Positions 16,807-25,408 of a stretch of DNA of 64,000 nucleotides are shown here, piece after piece. The notes beneath the pieces were generated by a model. The model worked only from the letters and a program-made list of their open reading frames with translations, was not told the origin of the DNA and searched no databases. Within the stretch, counting starts at the first letter, position 1. Each line of letters opens with the position of its first letter. Source of the stretch: Bacillus norwichensis (GTDB taxonomy: Bacteria; Bacillota; Bacilli; Bacillales; Bacillaceae_C); NCBI RefSeq assembly GCF_014836955.1, contig NZ_JACSPV010000005.1, forward strand, positions 60,717 to 124,716. Direction: 5' to 3'. The translations under genes were made by a program, and so were the position numbers.

Positions 16807-18367
16807 TGTTTTCATTCCTTTTCTGGATGATTTGCCTACCAATCCAGTCATGATTTTTTTCACAAGGGTGGTCACTGCGAAAATGCCCTCCCCTGCTTTC
16901 CGTTCTTTTTATTGCTGCATCTGTAATCAACCATGATGTAATCAACATGGACACCCGTATCAATTCTTCGAACGTGAAGTGCCCAAGGTCCATATTCAGC
17001 CATTCTTCTATTTGAAAGCCTTCCAGCCAATGCTTTTGTTTGAGCAAACCCTCTTCAGTCCGGACAATCCCTGCATTGTCCATCATGGTTCGTTTGATAT
17101 CTTTGATTTCCGGCAGCCGCATGTCATGATTATTGACCTTGCCGATCGGACGCCTATTTTCCGGAAATTCAGCGGTCCTAAGGTCCATTTCATCTTGTTC
17201 GCCGCTCTCATTTATCCATTCGGACAATTTCCCCCCCATAAAAAGTCCTTCCAGCAATGAGTTGCTCGCTAAGCGGTTTGCCCCATGTAAGCCTGTGCAG
17301 GCCACCTCACCAATAGCATATAATCCTTTGATGCTTGTTCGTCCAATGAGATCGGTTTTCACACCACCCATTAAAAAGTGACTTCCAGGTGCAACAGGTA
17401 TCCGCTTCTTCCAATCTACGTGATTTCTTTCACACAAGGTGGTAATCGTCGGGAACCGCTCAGCAAAATGCTCTATTGTAGATACATCCAAATAAATTTG
17501 CTTTTCTTCACGTAAATAGTCGTAAATCGTCTGGGCAACAATATGTCGCGGCGCAAGATTTCCCATTGGGTGGACGCCTTCCATAATCGCGATGCCATCC
17601 TCAGTAACGAGACTCCCGCCATCTCCTCGGACAGCTTCTGAAATCAAGCCATGAGTTTTTCCATTTAAATAAAGAAGAGTCGGGTGAAATTGGATAAATT
17701 CCATGTCGGCGATTTCCGCCCCCGCTTTATATGCCAGTGCAATACCATCACCCGTTACAGTCTCGGCATTGGATGTGTGATGGTATAATTGGCCACACCC
17801 TCCTGTTGCTAGAACAATATGATCCGCAAAAAACGATTTGATGCTTCCATCTGCGCTTTTTCCTTTTGCTCCGATGCATCGGTTACGGGAATCTATGATT
17901 AGATCAAATACAATTGTATTTTCGATGATTGTAAATTTATCTGCTACAGCGGACTCAAGATGCTCCATGATGCGTTGACCTGTTGCATCTCCACCTCCAT
18001 GGACGATTCGATGTTCACTGTGGGCACCTTCCATTCCAAGCAGTAACCTGCCTTCTTCATCTATATCAAACCGGCAGCCTTCAGCCCAAAGCTCATTCAC
18101 CAATCTAGGCGCAGCCTTTGTCACCTTCAACACTGCGGTCCGGTCATTATGGAATCGTCCGGCTTCTAGTGTATCGGCATAATGACTGTCAAAATGATCA
18201 TTTTTTCCAATAGCAGCGGCTACTCCTCCCTGTGCCAGGTTGGAATTTCCATTCTTTAAAAACGACTTTGTGATGATTATCACATTCTTTTCGTCACGAA
18301 TGCGCTTCGCCAATTGCAAAGCGGCCACTCCGCTTCCGATAATAAGAACATCCGCTTTTTTCATCAT
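16775..18367 (-). CDS. nadB: L-aspartate oxidase
   Basis: An FAD enzyme oxidising L-aspartate to iminoaspartate, the substrate of NadA. The 530-residue protein starts with the dinucleotide-binding 'ADVLIIGSGVAALQLA'. It carries 'GNSNLAQGGVAAAIG', 'EGAHSEHRIVHGGGDATG', 'DMEFIQFHPT', 'NLAPRHIVAQTIYDY' and 'GLHGANRLASNSLLEGL', as in the succinate dehydrogenase/fumarate reductase flavoprotein family. Two adjacent ATG codons (18367, 18364) follow AGGAGG; the second has better spacing. It overlaps nadC and is divergent from nadS across a palindromic operator candidate. Confidence 0.94.
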   Translation of the reverse strand: MMKKADVLIIGSGVAALQLAKRIRDEKNVIIITKSFLKNGNSNLAQGGVAAAIGKNDHFDSHYADTLEAGRFHNDRTAVLKVTKAAPRLVNELWAEGCRFDIDEEGRLLLGMEGAHSEHRIVHGGGDATGQRIMEHLESAVADKFTIIENTIVFDLIIDSRNRCIGAKGKSADGSIKSFFADHIVLATGGCGQLYHHTSNAETVTGDGIALAYKAGAEIADMEFIQFHPTLLYLNGKTHGLISEAVRGDGGSLVTEDGIAIMEGVHPMGNLAPRHIVAQTIYDYLREEKQIYLDVSTIEHFAERFPTITTLCERNHVDWKKRIPVAPGSHFLMGGVKTDLIGRTSIKGLYAIGEVACTGLHGANRLASNSLLEGLFMGGKLSEWINESGEQDEMDLRTAEFPENRRPIGKVNNHDMRLPEIKDIKRTMMDNAGIVRTEEGLLKQKHWLEGFQIEEWLNMDLGHFTFEELIRVSMLITSWLITDAAIKRTESRGGHFRSDHPCEKNHDWIGRQIIQKRNENNEQIETAVAT

Positions 18368-18382
18368 ACGCCTCCTGGTATT

Positions 18383-18404
18383 TACAGGTGTCTTGACACC
18401 TATA
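18383..18404. promoter_or_regulatory. Candidate NiaR/NadR operator between nadB and nadS
   Basis: The inverted repeat AGGTGT-CTTG-ACACCT at 18386-18401 resembles the operator of the niacin-responsive repressor NiaR (YrxA) of Bacillales. It overlaps a -35 TTGACA for nadS at 18393-18398. No niaR gene is in the window. Confidence 0.65.
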
Positions 18405-18468
18405 TTTACATAGAATTACACTTATGACAAGAGTTATTTTTAAAATTAAAAGAAAGCAGGTTTGCCAG

Positions 18469-19590
18469 ATGAAATATTTCGATTATGCAGCCTCTTGTCC
18501 GCTCGATCAGGAAGCAGCGGAAGTCTATATAAAAGCCGCATCCACGTACTACGGAAATTCAAGCAGCCTTCATGATATAGGTGATCAGGCAAATGAGCTT
18601 TTGGAATACAGCCGGGCACAGTTCGCCCGATTTTTCGGCGTATCAAAAGACGGAGTTTTTTTTACAAGCGGCGGGTCTGAAGGAAACTTTTTGTCCATCC
18701 AAACATTATTGACAAGCAAGGAAAAAAAAGGAAGGCACATCATCACTGGGATGGCAGAACATTCCTCTGTTTTAAACTCACTGGAAAAACTACGACAGGC
18801 AGAGTGGGACATCACAATGCTCCCCTTGGCTTCGGACGGCCGGATTGACGTTGATGCATTCCTAGATGCTGTCCGCGAAGATACAGTCCTAGTGAGCATA
18901 CAGCATGCCAATCCTGAAATTGGAACGCTACATCCAATTGAAGAAATCGGCCAGATGTGTCGGGAAAACGGGATACTTTTTCACAGTGACTGTGTCCAAT
19001 CTTTCGGTAAGATGGACTTGAGTACGATAGCTCATTCGGTTGATGCCCTGACGATCTCCAGCCACAAATTTTACGGACCAAAAGGAGTTGGAGCAGTATA
19101 TTTGAATCCTGCTTTGCGATGGGACCCCTATGTTCCTGGTACTACGCACGAAGGTGGATTTCGTCCTGGAACAGTGAACGTGCCAGGAATTGCAGCCATG
19201 GCAGCAGCCGCAGAAAAAGCGGTTAGTCGATTGGATGTTTTCAGTGAGCACTACAAGGTCTTAAGGAAAGAATTTATAAAATCGCTTGATTCTATCCTGA
19301 AAAAGTGCACCATCTATGAGGCGGACTTGCCTTCAACGATCGGCATGAGAGTGGCTGGACTGGAAGGTCAGTTGATCATGAATGAGGCAAACCTACGCGG
19401 ATTTGCTATCTCGACAGGAAGCGCCTGCCAAGTGAGCATGCAGACACCATCAAAGACAATGGTCGCACTTGGAGTTGAAGGGAAAGCAGCAAAAGAATTC
19501 ATCCGAATTACGCTGGGACGAGAAACGGAAGTTGAGGATGTAAGACAGCTTGGCGAGGCACTTGTACAAATTGTTCGTGAAAACTTATAG
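18469..19590 (+). CDS. nadS: IscS-like cysteine desulfurase for NAD synthesis
   Basis: A PLP enzyme that probably supplies sulfur for the NadA iron-sulfur cluster, as its divergent position to nadBC suggests. The 373-residue protein has 'FDYAASCPLD', 'YGNSSSLHDIG', 'FTSGGSEGNFLSI', 'AEHSSVLN', the PLP-lysine region 'ISSHKFYGPKGVGAVY', and 'STGSACQVSMQTPS' with the catalytic Cys. The frame opens at 18424. The ATG at 18469 is preferred because AAAGCAGG lies upstream and the family begins with 'MKYFDYAA'. Confidence 0.9.
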   Translation: MKYFDYAASCPLDQEAAEVYIKAASTYYGNSSSLHDIGDQANELLEYSRAQFARFFGVSKDGVFFTSGGSEGNFLSIQTLLTSKEKKGRHIITGMAEHSSVLNSLEKLRQAEWDITMLPLASDGRIDVDAFLDAVREDTVLVSIQHANPEIGTLHPIEEIGQMCRENGILFHSDCVQSFGKMDLSTIAHSVDALTISSHKFYGPKGVGAVYLNPALRWDPYVPGTTHEGGFRPGTVNVPGIAAMAAAAEKAVSRLDVFSEHYKVLRKEFIKSLDSILKKCTIYEADLPSTIGMRVAGLEGQLIMNEANLRGFAISTGSACQVSMQTPSKTMVALGVEGKAAKEFIRITLGRETEVEDVRQLGEALVQIVRENL

Positions 19591-19672
19591 CATCACATGT
19601 TGATGCAAAGTATTTCTGAAGTCGATGATTCGGAACTTCAGTTTTATCATTCTGTTATATATCACAATGACA

Positions 19673-19705
19673 GCATTCGGCCTTTCCGAATGCTTTTTCT
19701 TTTTT
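19673..19705 (+). terminator. Terminator of nadS
   Basis: An 8-bp perfect stem GCATTCGG/CCGAATGC with a 5-nt loop is followed by TTTTTCTTTTTT. Confidence 0.9.
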
Positions 19706-19783
19706 AAAACAAAAATAATCTGCACCGTCTCAACTGAAACAGGCAGATTATGGGAATTTTTTATATAGTTTTTTCAATTTTTA

Positions 19784-19912
19784 TTACTCCTCTGTTTTAC
19801 TTAGGCAACGCTCACACTCATTAAAATAGCATTCATGCATTTCATTCATTTCTTCACCGCACTGGCAACACTGTTTAGCAGAAATGTTTCTGTAAAATTC
19901 AATTGGCATCAT
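19784..19912 (-). CDS. YhfH-family small cysteine-rich protein (42 residues)
   Basis: Two consecutive ATG codons follow GGAGG. The protein starts 'MMPIEFYRNI' and has five cysteines, including CCQC near residue 15 and C33/C36. The 'FYRN..AK.C..CGEE..E.HE' pattern matches the short YhfH family of Bacillales. Its function is unknown; a small zinc-binding protein is plausible from the Cys pairs. It is monocistronic, between the nadS terminator and the sortase locus. Confidence 0.8.
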   Translation of the reverse strand: MMPIEFYRNISAKQCCQCGEEMNEMHECYFNECERCLSKTEE

Positions 19913-20104
19913 TTTTGATGGCCTCCTTTGTTGTTGTTGAATACATTGTATTATAACAGATTAATAATGTCAACACCTGTTATATATCTATTTTTATGAC
20001 ATTCTAAAAGATATGAGCAGAAACTTAATTAGAAAGGCACTATCCACAGAGCAAGTTTTCTAATATAATTGTTTGCGATATGAGAATTTTAGGGGGAATT
20101 ATCT

Positions 20105-21160
20105 TTGAAGCGTTTATTGCCTGCAGTGCTTGCGGCTATCCTTGCTATTTGGGCACTGCCATTATCCGCTTTCGCGGCGGTGGATCCGAAAGATCCAGAG
20201 TTTCAAAAATACTTAAAAGAAATCGGAATGTCCGAGAAAGATTTTGTTACATACTTTGAGGATGTCCATGATTTCACGCTAGAAGATTTCGATTCTGTTA
20301 AAGAGATAGAAGAATACTTGGGCGAACCAATAAATAAAGAGAACTTGAACGCCCTACTTGCTGATTACAGCATGACAAAGAAAGAATTGGAACAACTTCT
20401 TGCGGAAAACGGAATGTCTTTGAATGATTTTGTTTTTATAGAAGATCTAGAGATTGAAATCTTCTATTTGGCTGTTGACTCAATCGACGAAGAGATGATC
20501 ATTGAAGCCCTTGCTGGCTTTGGTCTTACAACTGACGAAATGCAAAGATTGGAGGCCCACCTGGACAAAGTAGTAGAAAACACTGATGAAGAAGCCTTTT
20601 TAGCCAAACTTTTGAACGTAGGGGATCGTTTGATGGAATTTCCAGAATTTGATAGTGCTTCTGAGTTAACTCCAGGTCAGATCGCTGAACTGCTCAGCAT
20701 CTGGGATGACCTCTTAAATCTCCTTCAACTAAAAGTAGATTACTATTTAGTTAAAGATGGTGTTGAAACACCGGTTTCCTTATCAGCATTAATCCAAATG
20801 GATACAGTTGACGGTGCTGATTTGCTTATAAAAATTTATTCCAAAGACGGTCAATTCTTAGCCGACCTACTGATCACAAAAGAGATGTTCGGTTCTGACA
20901 TTCTAAATAATACCGGCCAAAAAATAAACAAAGTAGAAGCGGCCGTAAAAACTTCTTCTGGAAAGCCAGTAGCCAAAAAGATTAAAGGTGAAAAACCTGT
21001 AATCAACACCGTTAAGGGCGAAAAGCCTGTAGTTAAGACCATTAATGGCGGAAAACTTCCAAATACAGCAGGGGGCTACCTTCCTCAGGCTGTTGCGGGA
21101 CTTGCACTTATTGTCTTAGGTGCCTTCTTATTCCGTAAATTTATAGTAAAAGGTGCATGA
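20105..21160 (+). CDS. LPNTA-anchored processed acidic surface protein
   Basis: The 351-residue protein has an N-terminal signal peptide ('LLPAVLAAILAIWALPLSAFAA'). The acidic body resembles the 'processed acidic surface protein' group, with repeated units of the type 'fGLTTDEMQRLEAHL' and 'YSMTKKELEQLL'. Three short basic repeats built on KGEKPV follow, then the cell-wall sorting signal LPNTA with a hydrophobic helix and basic tail. LPNTA is the motif of class D sortases, and such a sortase is encoded next. The start is TTG with AGGGGG upstream. Its stop overlaps the sortase start (ATGATGA), so the pair is translationally coupled. The role of the body is unknown. Confidence 0.85.
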   Translation: MKRLLPAVLAAILAIWALPLSAFAAVDPKDPEFQKYLKEIGMSEKDFVTYFEDVHDFTLEDFDSVKEIEEYLGEPINKENLNALLADYSMTKKELEQLLAENGMSLNDFVFIEDLEIEIFYLAVDSIDEEMIIEALAGFGLTTDEMQRLEAHLDKVVENTDEEAFLAKLLNVGDRLMEFPEFDSASELTPGQIAELLSIWDDLLNLLQLKVDYYLVKDGVETPVSLSALIQMDTVDGADLLIKIYSKDGQFLADLLITKEMFGSDILNNTGQKINKVEAAVKTSSGKPVAKKIKGEKPVINTVKGEKPVVKTINGGKLPNTAGGYLPQAVAGLALIVLGAFLFRKFIVKGA

Positions 21161-21786
21161 TGAAACGATTTATTCTTCTTGCAGCGGCAGTTGGATTGAT
21201 TGGATTTGGTACTTGGCTTTCCGGGACGAATGCCTTTAAATTTTTGACGGGGTATATGATTTTTACCGTGAATAAAGCCAGTTCAGAACCTGCACCCGTC
21301 AAACAAGAAGAAACACCTCCTCCCGTAAAAGTTGAGCGGGATACAAAAACAGTTATTTATGACGAACGCCCTGAAGAAGGCGAGATCATAGGCGATTTGA
21401 TCATCCCCAAGTTGGATGCAACATTGCCAATCTATCACGGAACAGATGAAGACGAGCTGGAGAAAGGTGTCGGCCATTATGCCGGCAGCGTACTTCCCGG
21501 AGAAAAAGATAACTCAGTCCTGTCCGGACACCGAGATACAGTCTTCCGAAGGCTTGGAGAAGTGGGAAAAGGTGATCTACTGATTGTCACTACCTCCAAA
21601 GGTGAATTCACCTACAAAGTTCGGAAAGTCCGGATTGTGGATGCGGACGATCGAACTGTGATCGTTCCGAAGCCTCGCGCCACATTGACCGTCACCACCT
21701 GCTATCCGTTTCGCTATATTGGTGATGCACCAGACCGCTATATCTTGATTGGTGATCTGATTGAAAGTAAAAAATCTGAAGGATAA
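21157..21786 (+). CDS. Class D sortase
   Basis: A membrane-anchored transpeptidase that would cleave the LPNTA motif of its neighbour and attach it to a wall or mother-cell substrate. The 209-residue protein has one N-terminal transmembrane segment. The catalytic set is complete: His about 125 ('LSGHRDT'), Cys about 182 ('TVTTCYPF') and Arg about 194 ('APDRYI'). The C-terminal 'TTCYPF.YIG.APDRYI' block is typical of class D. The overlap with the upstream gene and the shared terminator define a two-gene operon of enzyme and substrate. Confidence 0.92.
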   Translation: MMKRFILLAAAVGLIGFGTWLSGTNAFKFLTGYMIFTVNKASSEPAPVKQEETPPPVKVERDTKTVIYDERPEEGEIIGDLIIPKLDATLPIYHGTDEDELEKGVGHYAGSVLPGEKDNSVLSGHRDTVFRRLGEVGKGDLLIVTTSKGEFTYKVRKVRIVDADDRTVIVPKPRATLTVTTCYPFRYIGDAPDRYILIGDLIESKKSEG

Positions 21787-21817
21787 AGAGCCGCGCCGGT
21801 TGGTGCGGCTTTTTTAT
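21787..21817 (+). terminator. Terminator of the sortase operon
   Basis: A GC-rich stem (AGCCGC.CC with GG.GCGGCT) is followed by six T. Confidence 0.9.
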
Positions 21818-21824
21818 AAGAGAG

Positions 21825-21871
21825 TTGGGATCAGCCGGAGGAAGGGTATCCCTTCCCGGCTGCTCCCAACT
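21825..21871. repeat. Long near-perfect hairpin between convergent terminators
   Basis: GTTGGGA, CAGCCGG and AAGGG pair with CCCTT, CCGGCTG and TCCCAAC, with a 3-nt apical loop. There is no T tract. It may be a transcription barrier or a small mobile palindrome. Confidence 0.7.
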
Positions 21872-21881
21872 CAAACTCAGT

Positions 21882-21912
21882 AAAAAATCCTCCTGGATGA
21901 TGGAGGATTGCT
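21882..21912 (-). terminator. Terminator downstream of the ferredoxin-NADP reductase gene
   Basis: The stem AATCCTCC/GGAGGATT is followed by U residues in the minus-strand transcript. It closes the 25.3-22.0 kb redox operon. Confidence 0.75.
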
Positions 21913-21995
21913 ATTTTCTATATGCAGTAGATTGACACTGATCTAGTGCTTATATGAACCCAAACATCATCATTTCTAAAGTGTGGATTGTGCTC

Positions 21996-23042
21996 TCAAG
22001 TATGAATCGTCTGTTTTTCTTTTTTCGTTGAGGATTTTGTTCCTGGCGATTCCCCCATGATTGAAGTGCTGTGCTGCGGTTGGAGCCTGGCTTTTGGATC
22101 TATGTGCATTTTCGCATTACTTACTGCGACTGGAGCCTCTCCGAAACCGGTGGCAATTAATTTTACCTTTCCTTCGTACATACAGATATCTCCGACTGCG
22201 TAAATTCCTCTAATATTTGTCTCCATTTTTGAATTGACTACGATTGAGTTTTTTTCAATAACCAGGCCCCAGTCCTTGATAGGGCCGAGAGAAGAAACAA
22301 AGCCATAATTAACAATCACATCATCCACTTCGACCACCTCCTTGTGGTCACTTCCTATCTCCTCCAGGATTATTTGCTCTACTTTATGCCCACCGATTAT
22401 TTCCACTGGAACATACGGCGTTCGAATCTCCACTTTTGAATTTCGCAGTTGTTCAACGCTGTGCTCATGAGCCCGAAATTTATCCCGCCTATGTACTATC
22501 GTTACACTGTTGGCAATGGACTCAAGCATCAGCGACCAATCGACCGCAGAATCGCCTCCCCCAAACAAAATGACCCGCTTGCCAGCAAACTGATTCATAT
22601 CTTTTATATAATAATGAAGGTTTTCATCTTCATACTTTTCAGCCCCTGTTAACTGCAGCTTCCTTGGTTGGAAAGCACCATTTCCTGCTGTAATAATGAT
22701 TGTTTTCGTATAATGAATCTCTGTGTTCGTTGTTATTTTAAAGTTTTCATCGCTCTGTTTTTCGACCAGTTCGACTGACTGCCCCAAACAAATAACAGGT
22801 TCAAATTGATTCATTTGCCTGCACAGATTGTCAACCAGATCCTGCGCACTCACTTTTGGAAACCCCGCAATATCATATATATTTTTTTCAGGATAAAGAG
22901 CTGCTAACTGACCGCCCAACTGTGGCAAACTCTCAATAATTTTCACTGACATCTGCCTCATTCCTGCGTAAAAAGCTGTAAAAAGCCCAGCAGGCCCGCC
23001 ACCAATAATCGTTAGATCAAATACTTCTTTATCTTGTATCAC
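21996..23042 (-). CDS. Ferredoxin--NADP(+) reductase, thioredoxin-reductase-like (YumC type)
   Basis: An FAD enzyme moving electrons between NADPH and ferredoxin. The 348-residue protein has the FAD motif '[21 protein letters not shown]', the NADP motif '[19 protein letters not shown]', and the C-terminal FAD block '[26 protein letters not shown]'. There is no CxxC between the two nucleotide domains, which separates it from thioredoxin reductase. It is the last gene of a minus-strand operon that also holds two ferredoxins, so it probably reduces them. Confidence 0.92.
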   Translation of the reverse strand: MIQDKEVFDLTIIGGGPAGLFTAFYAGMRQMSVKIIESLPQLGGQLAALYPEKNIYDIAGFPKVSAQDLVDNLCRQMNQFEPVICLGQSVELVEKQSDENFKITTNTEIHYTKTIIITAGNGAFQPRKLQLTGAEKYEDENLHYYIKDMNQFAGKRVILFGGGDSAVDWSLMLESIANSVTIVHRRDKFRAHEHSVEQLRNSKVEIRTPYVPVEIIGGHKVEQIILEEIGSDHKEVVEVDDVIVNYGFVSSLGPIKDWGLVIEKNSIVVNSKMETNIRGIYAVGDICMYEGKVKLIATGFGEAPVAVSNAKMHIDPKARLQPQHSTSIMGESPGTKSSTKKEKQTIHT

Positions 23043-23047
23043 TCACT

Positions 23048-23512
23048 TCACCCCTTTAATTCAACAATCATCTCAATCTCGACGGGCGCCCCGCCTGGCA
23101 AGGAGGCCAATCCGATTGCTACACGGGCATGCTTCCTTACTTCTCCAAAAATATCATTTAACAACATCGAAGCAGCATTGATTACTTTCGAATGTTCAGT
23201 AAAGTTATTGGTCGAGGCTACATAGCCATTGATCTTGACAATTCTCTCGACTTGATTCAGATCTCCAACTAGCACTTTTAAAGCACCTAATAGATTGATG
23301 ATACAAATCCTAGCTGCATCCTGAGCTTCCTCGATATTAATCGAAGGTGTGCCCAAAATTCCGGTGTATCTTTGTTCACCATTAACCCTGGGAGTCTGTC
23401 CTGATAATATAACAGTTTTTTCTGAGACAACGCCCAACGCATAAGACATGGCATCATCATTTAGTTCGGGTAAAGTGATATTTAATTCCTGCAATCTGGC
23501 TTCAATCGACAT
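23048..23512 (-). CDS. RidA/YjgF-family enamine/imine deaminase
   Basis: RidA-family proteins hydrolyse reactive enamine/imine intermediates released by PLP enzymes or amine oxidation. The 154-residue protein belongs to the longer YjgH/YER057-like branch: 'GQTPRVNGEQRYTGILG', 'AAR.CI.NLLGALKVLVGDLNQVERIVKINGYV', and the C-terminal 'RKHARVAIGLASLPGGAPVEIEMIVEL' with the conserved Arg. It starts six bases from the reductase gene, so the two are cotranscribed. Its presence suggests the locus handles a nitrogenous substrate; that is inference. Confidence 0.85.
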   Translation of the reverse strand: MSIEARLQELNITLPELNDDAMSYALGVVSEKTVILSGQTPRVNGEQRYTGILGTPSINIEEAQDAARICIINLLGALKVLVGDLNQVERIVKINGYVASTNNFTEHSKVINAASMLLNDIFGEVRKHARVAIGLASLPGGAPVEIEMIVELKG

Positions 23513-23598
23513 TCCTGTTCCTCCGTTTTTTTATAAAATTACTGATTTTTTCGAGCCCCTGCTATAACAGGCGGCAACAACTACCGACCCCATTCTTC

Positions 23599-24363
23599 CT
23601 AATTGTAAAATTCTCTCTCCTCCGCGCGACTCTGTTTCCTCGCCACCAAATATCCGCTCACTATAATTCCCATGAACACTGTCCAAAATATGGCTGTCCA
23701 TGTAAATGATTCCGGGAAATAGACATCCAGTATGCCGACATTTTTATGTGAAAGTGTTAGTACCGCCAGCTTTACACCTACCCAACCAACAAGTAGAAAG
23801 GCTGCGGATTCAAGAACCGGAAATCTTTGAAGCAACCGAACAAAGGCTACTGCCGCAAACCGCATCATGATCACTCCAATGACACCACCTATAAATACAA
23901 CAAGAAACTTCCCTCCATCCATACCGGCTACTGTAAATTTTCCAAGTGGTGTCAATGTTACTGCCAAAGCAACCGCAGCTAGCATGGAATCCAAGGCAAA
24001 CGCAATATCAGCTAATTCCACTTTTATAACGGTTATCCAAAACGAAGAGCCTTTTCCCTCCTTCAGATTGTCCTTTCCCTTTGTTCTCTCTATAAAATGA
24101 TTAATACATAAGTATATTAAATAGGCCGCACCAATTGCTTGCACCTGCCAAATGTTTACCAATGCTACGATGATAAACAGCGCTGCAAACCTGAATATGA
24201 AGGCACCCACCAGACCGTAAAACAGTGCTTTTTTCTGTTTTTCTCTGGGTAAGTGTTTTACCATTACTGCTATCACAACTGCGTTATCCGCTGCCAGAAT
24301 TCCTTCCAACCCTATTAGAATCAATAAGGTCCATCCGTATTCCAATAGAATGGTAATATCCAA
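23599..24363 (-). CDS. TerC-family integral membrane protein (YkoY/YjbE-like)
   Basis: The 254-residue protein has seven to eight transmembrane helices. TerC features are 'GLEGILAADNAVVIAVMVKHLP' at the N-terminus and 'VELADIAFALDSMLAAVAL', whose buried acidic residues bind metal. Bacillus relatives have been linked to manganese export or metalation of secreted proteins. No yybP-ykoY-type riboswitch is seen upstream, since the ferredoxin gene starts only 13 bp away. Cotranscription with redox genes suggests a metal-homeostasis role for the locus. Confidence 0.88.
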   Translation of the reverse strand: MDITILLEYGWTLLILIGLEGILAADNAVVIAVMVKHLPREKQKKALFYGLVGAFIFRFAALFIIVALVNIWQVQAIGAAYLIYLCINHFIERTKGKDNLKEGKGSSFWITVIKVELADIAFALDSMLAAVALAVTLTPLGKFTVAGMDGGKFLVVFIGGVIGVIMMRFAAVAFVRLLQRFPVLESAAFLLVGWVGVKLAVLTLSHKNVGILDVYFPESFTWTAIFWTVFMGIIVSGYLVARKQSRAEEREFYN

Positions 24364-24375
24364 ACAAATGGCCCC

Positions 24376-24636
24376 CTATGATGTAACCTTTTCATATTTG
24401 TCCGGATCTCCTTCAAATGATTCTTCGGCAATACGAATGGAGCCGGATGGACATTCCTCAAATGCATCCTGAACATCTTCTATGAAATCCTCCTCTACCT
24501 GGACGCACCCTCGATTATCATCTGCCATCACAAAGGCCAATCCCTCTTCATCGTAGTCGTATACGTCCGGTGCTAAATCACCGCATGAACCACAGCTAAT
24601 ACAAGTTTCTCTATTGACAATTGTAAATAAAGGCAT
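24376..24636 (-). CDS. Single-cluster bacterial ferredoxin
   Basis: The 86-residue acidic electron carrier has 'CISCGSCGDLAPD' and a distant 'ECPSGSI'. These four Cys would hold one [4Fe-4S] cluster, as in Bacillus ferredoxin. The frame opens at 24711, but the ATG at 24636 follows GGAGGAG with good spacing and gives the normal family N-terminus 'MPLFTIVNRETC'. It lies between the Cys-rich small protein gene and terC in the same operon, with its own NADP reductase downstream. Confidence 0.9.
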   Translation of the reverse strand: MPLFTIVNRETCISCGSCGDLAPDVYDYDEEGLAFVMADDNRGCVQVEEDFIEDVQDAFEECPSGSIRIAEESFEGDPDKYEKVTS

Positions 24637-24734
24637 GACCTGTCTCCTCCTGTAATCAATGATTTTTTCGGCTGCGAAATGAGGGGTTATTTTGGCAAAT
24701 AGTCTTTTCACAGTGACATCGTAACCCTCACATA

Positions 24735-24911
24735 TTATTTAACCCTGGCCTTTTTCTTTTCTTCATGATGAAACCTTCTACATTCAAAATGCAATTTAAC
24801 GATTGCATCCCTTTCACAAAGGGAACATTTCATACGGCATCTAGGCTTACTAACATGAGGGGCTTTGGCAAACTCGACAGCTTCTTTTAAATGATCGATA
24901 CAGACCCACAT
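24735..24911 (-). CDS. Small basic cysteine-rich protein (58 residues), unknown
   Basis: The ATG at 24911 follows GGAGGGAG. The product has Cys at 4, 25, 29, 32 and 44, including 'CRMKCSLCERD', which could bind a metal. It is rich in Lys, Arg and His at the C-terminus. It sits between two ferredoxin genes on the same strand with operon-like spacing. I do not recognise the family. A maturation factor, redox partner or zinc protein are all possible. Confidence 0.65.
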   Translation of the reverse strand: MWVCIDHLKEAVEFAKAPHVSKPRCRMKCSLCERDAIVKLHFECRRFHHEEKKKARVK

Positions 24912-24946
24912 CTTGCTCCCTCCACATTCTTTTTGCCATCCGCAGA

Positions 24947-25297
24947 TTACTTCACTTTAGAAGGCTTCTTATCCAGTTTATCCGGTTTCCTTTTCTTCAC
25001 CTGTTTCGTGACTTCCATGTCCCAGGCAACAGCTACATCCTGATCTTTTATGAACGTCTGGCACCCAAGGCGATACCCCTTTTCAATCCATTCTTTCCCC
25101 AGTTTTCTTTGTTCTTGCCTCGTTATCTTATCTAGATGTTCCTCTCCCTCCACTGGCTTAAAAACACAAGTTCCACAAATTCCTCCCCCGCAAAGATTCG
25201 GAAGCTCACCATCATATCGAAGGGACATCCGAAGAATATTAGAATTGTCCGGGACATCGAAGGTTTTGTCACTGTTCACGAAATGAATTTTTGGCAT
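24947..25297 (-). CDS. [2Fe-2S] plant-type ferredoxin
   Basis: The 116-residue protein has the plant-type motif 'LCGGGICGTCVFKP' followed by 'GYRLGCQTFI', supplying the four cluster cysteines (the last Cys 'LGCQ'). The C-terminal tail is Lys-rich. The frame opens at 25360; the ATG at 25297 is chosen for GGGGAGGAG upstream. It is the first gene after a perfect TGGTATACCA palindrome (25326-25335), so it probably heads the operon down to the NADP reductase gene and is controlled by the local GntR protein. Confidence 0.9.
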   Translation of the reverse strand: MPKIHFVNSDKTFDVPDNSNILRMSLRYDGELPNLCGGGICGTCVFKPVEGEEHLDKITRQEQRKLGKEWIEKGYRLGCQTFIKDQDVAVAWDMEVTKQVKKRKPDKLDKKPSKVK

Positions 25298-25325
25298 ATT
25301 ATTACTCCTCCCCATATTTGGTATT

Positions 25326-25335
25326 TGGTATACCA
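25326..25335. promoter_or_regulatory. Candidate GntR operator TGGTATACCA (redox operon)
   Basis: A perfect 10-bp palindrome in the leader of the [2Fe-2S] ferredoxin gene, with a partial copy (TTTGGTAT) immediately to its left. Confidence 0.7.
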
Positions 25336-25408
25336 TTTGAACTGTTCTATAAGGGCTCAACCTGCATTGAGCCCTTTAAACATCTCTTCGACAGTTTCTT
25401 CCTTCTGA

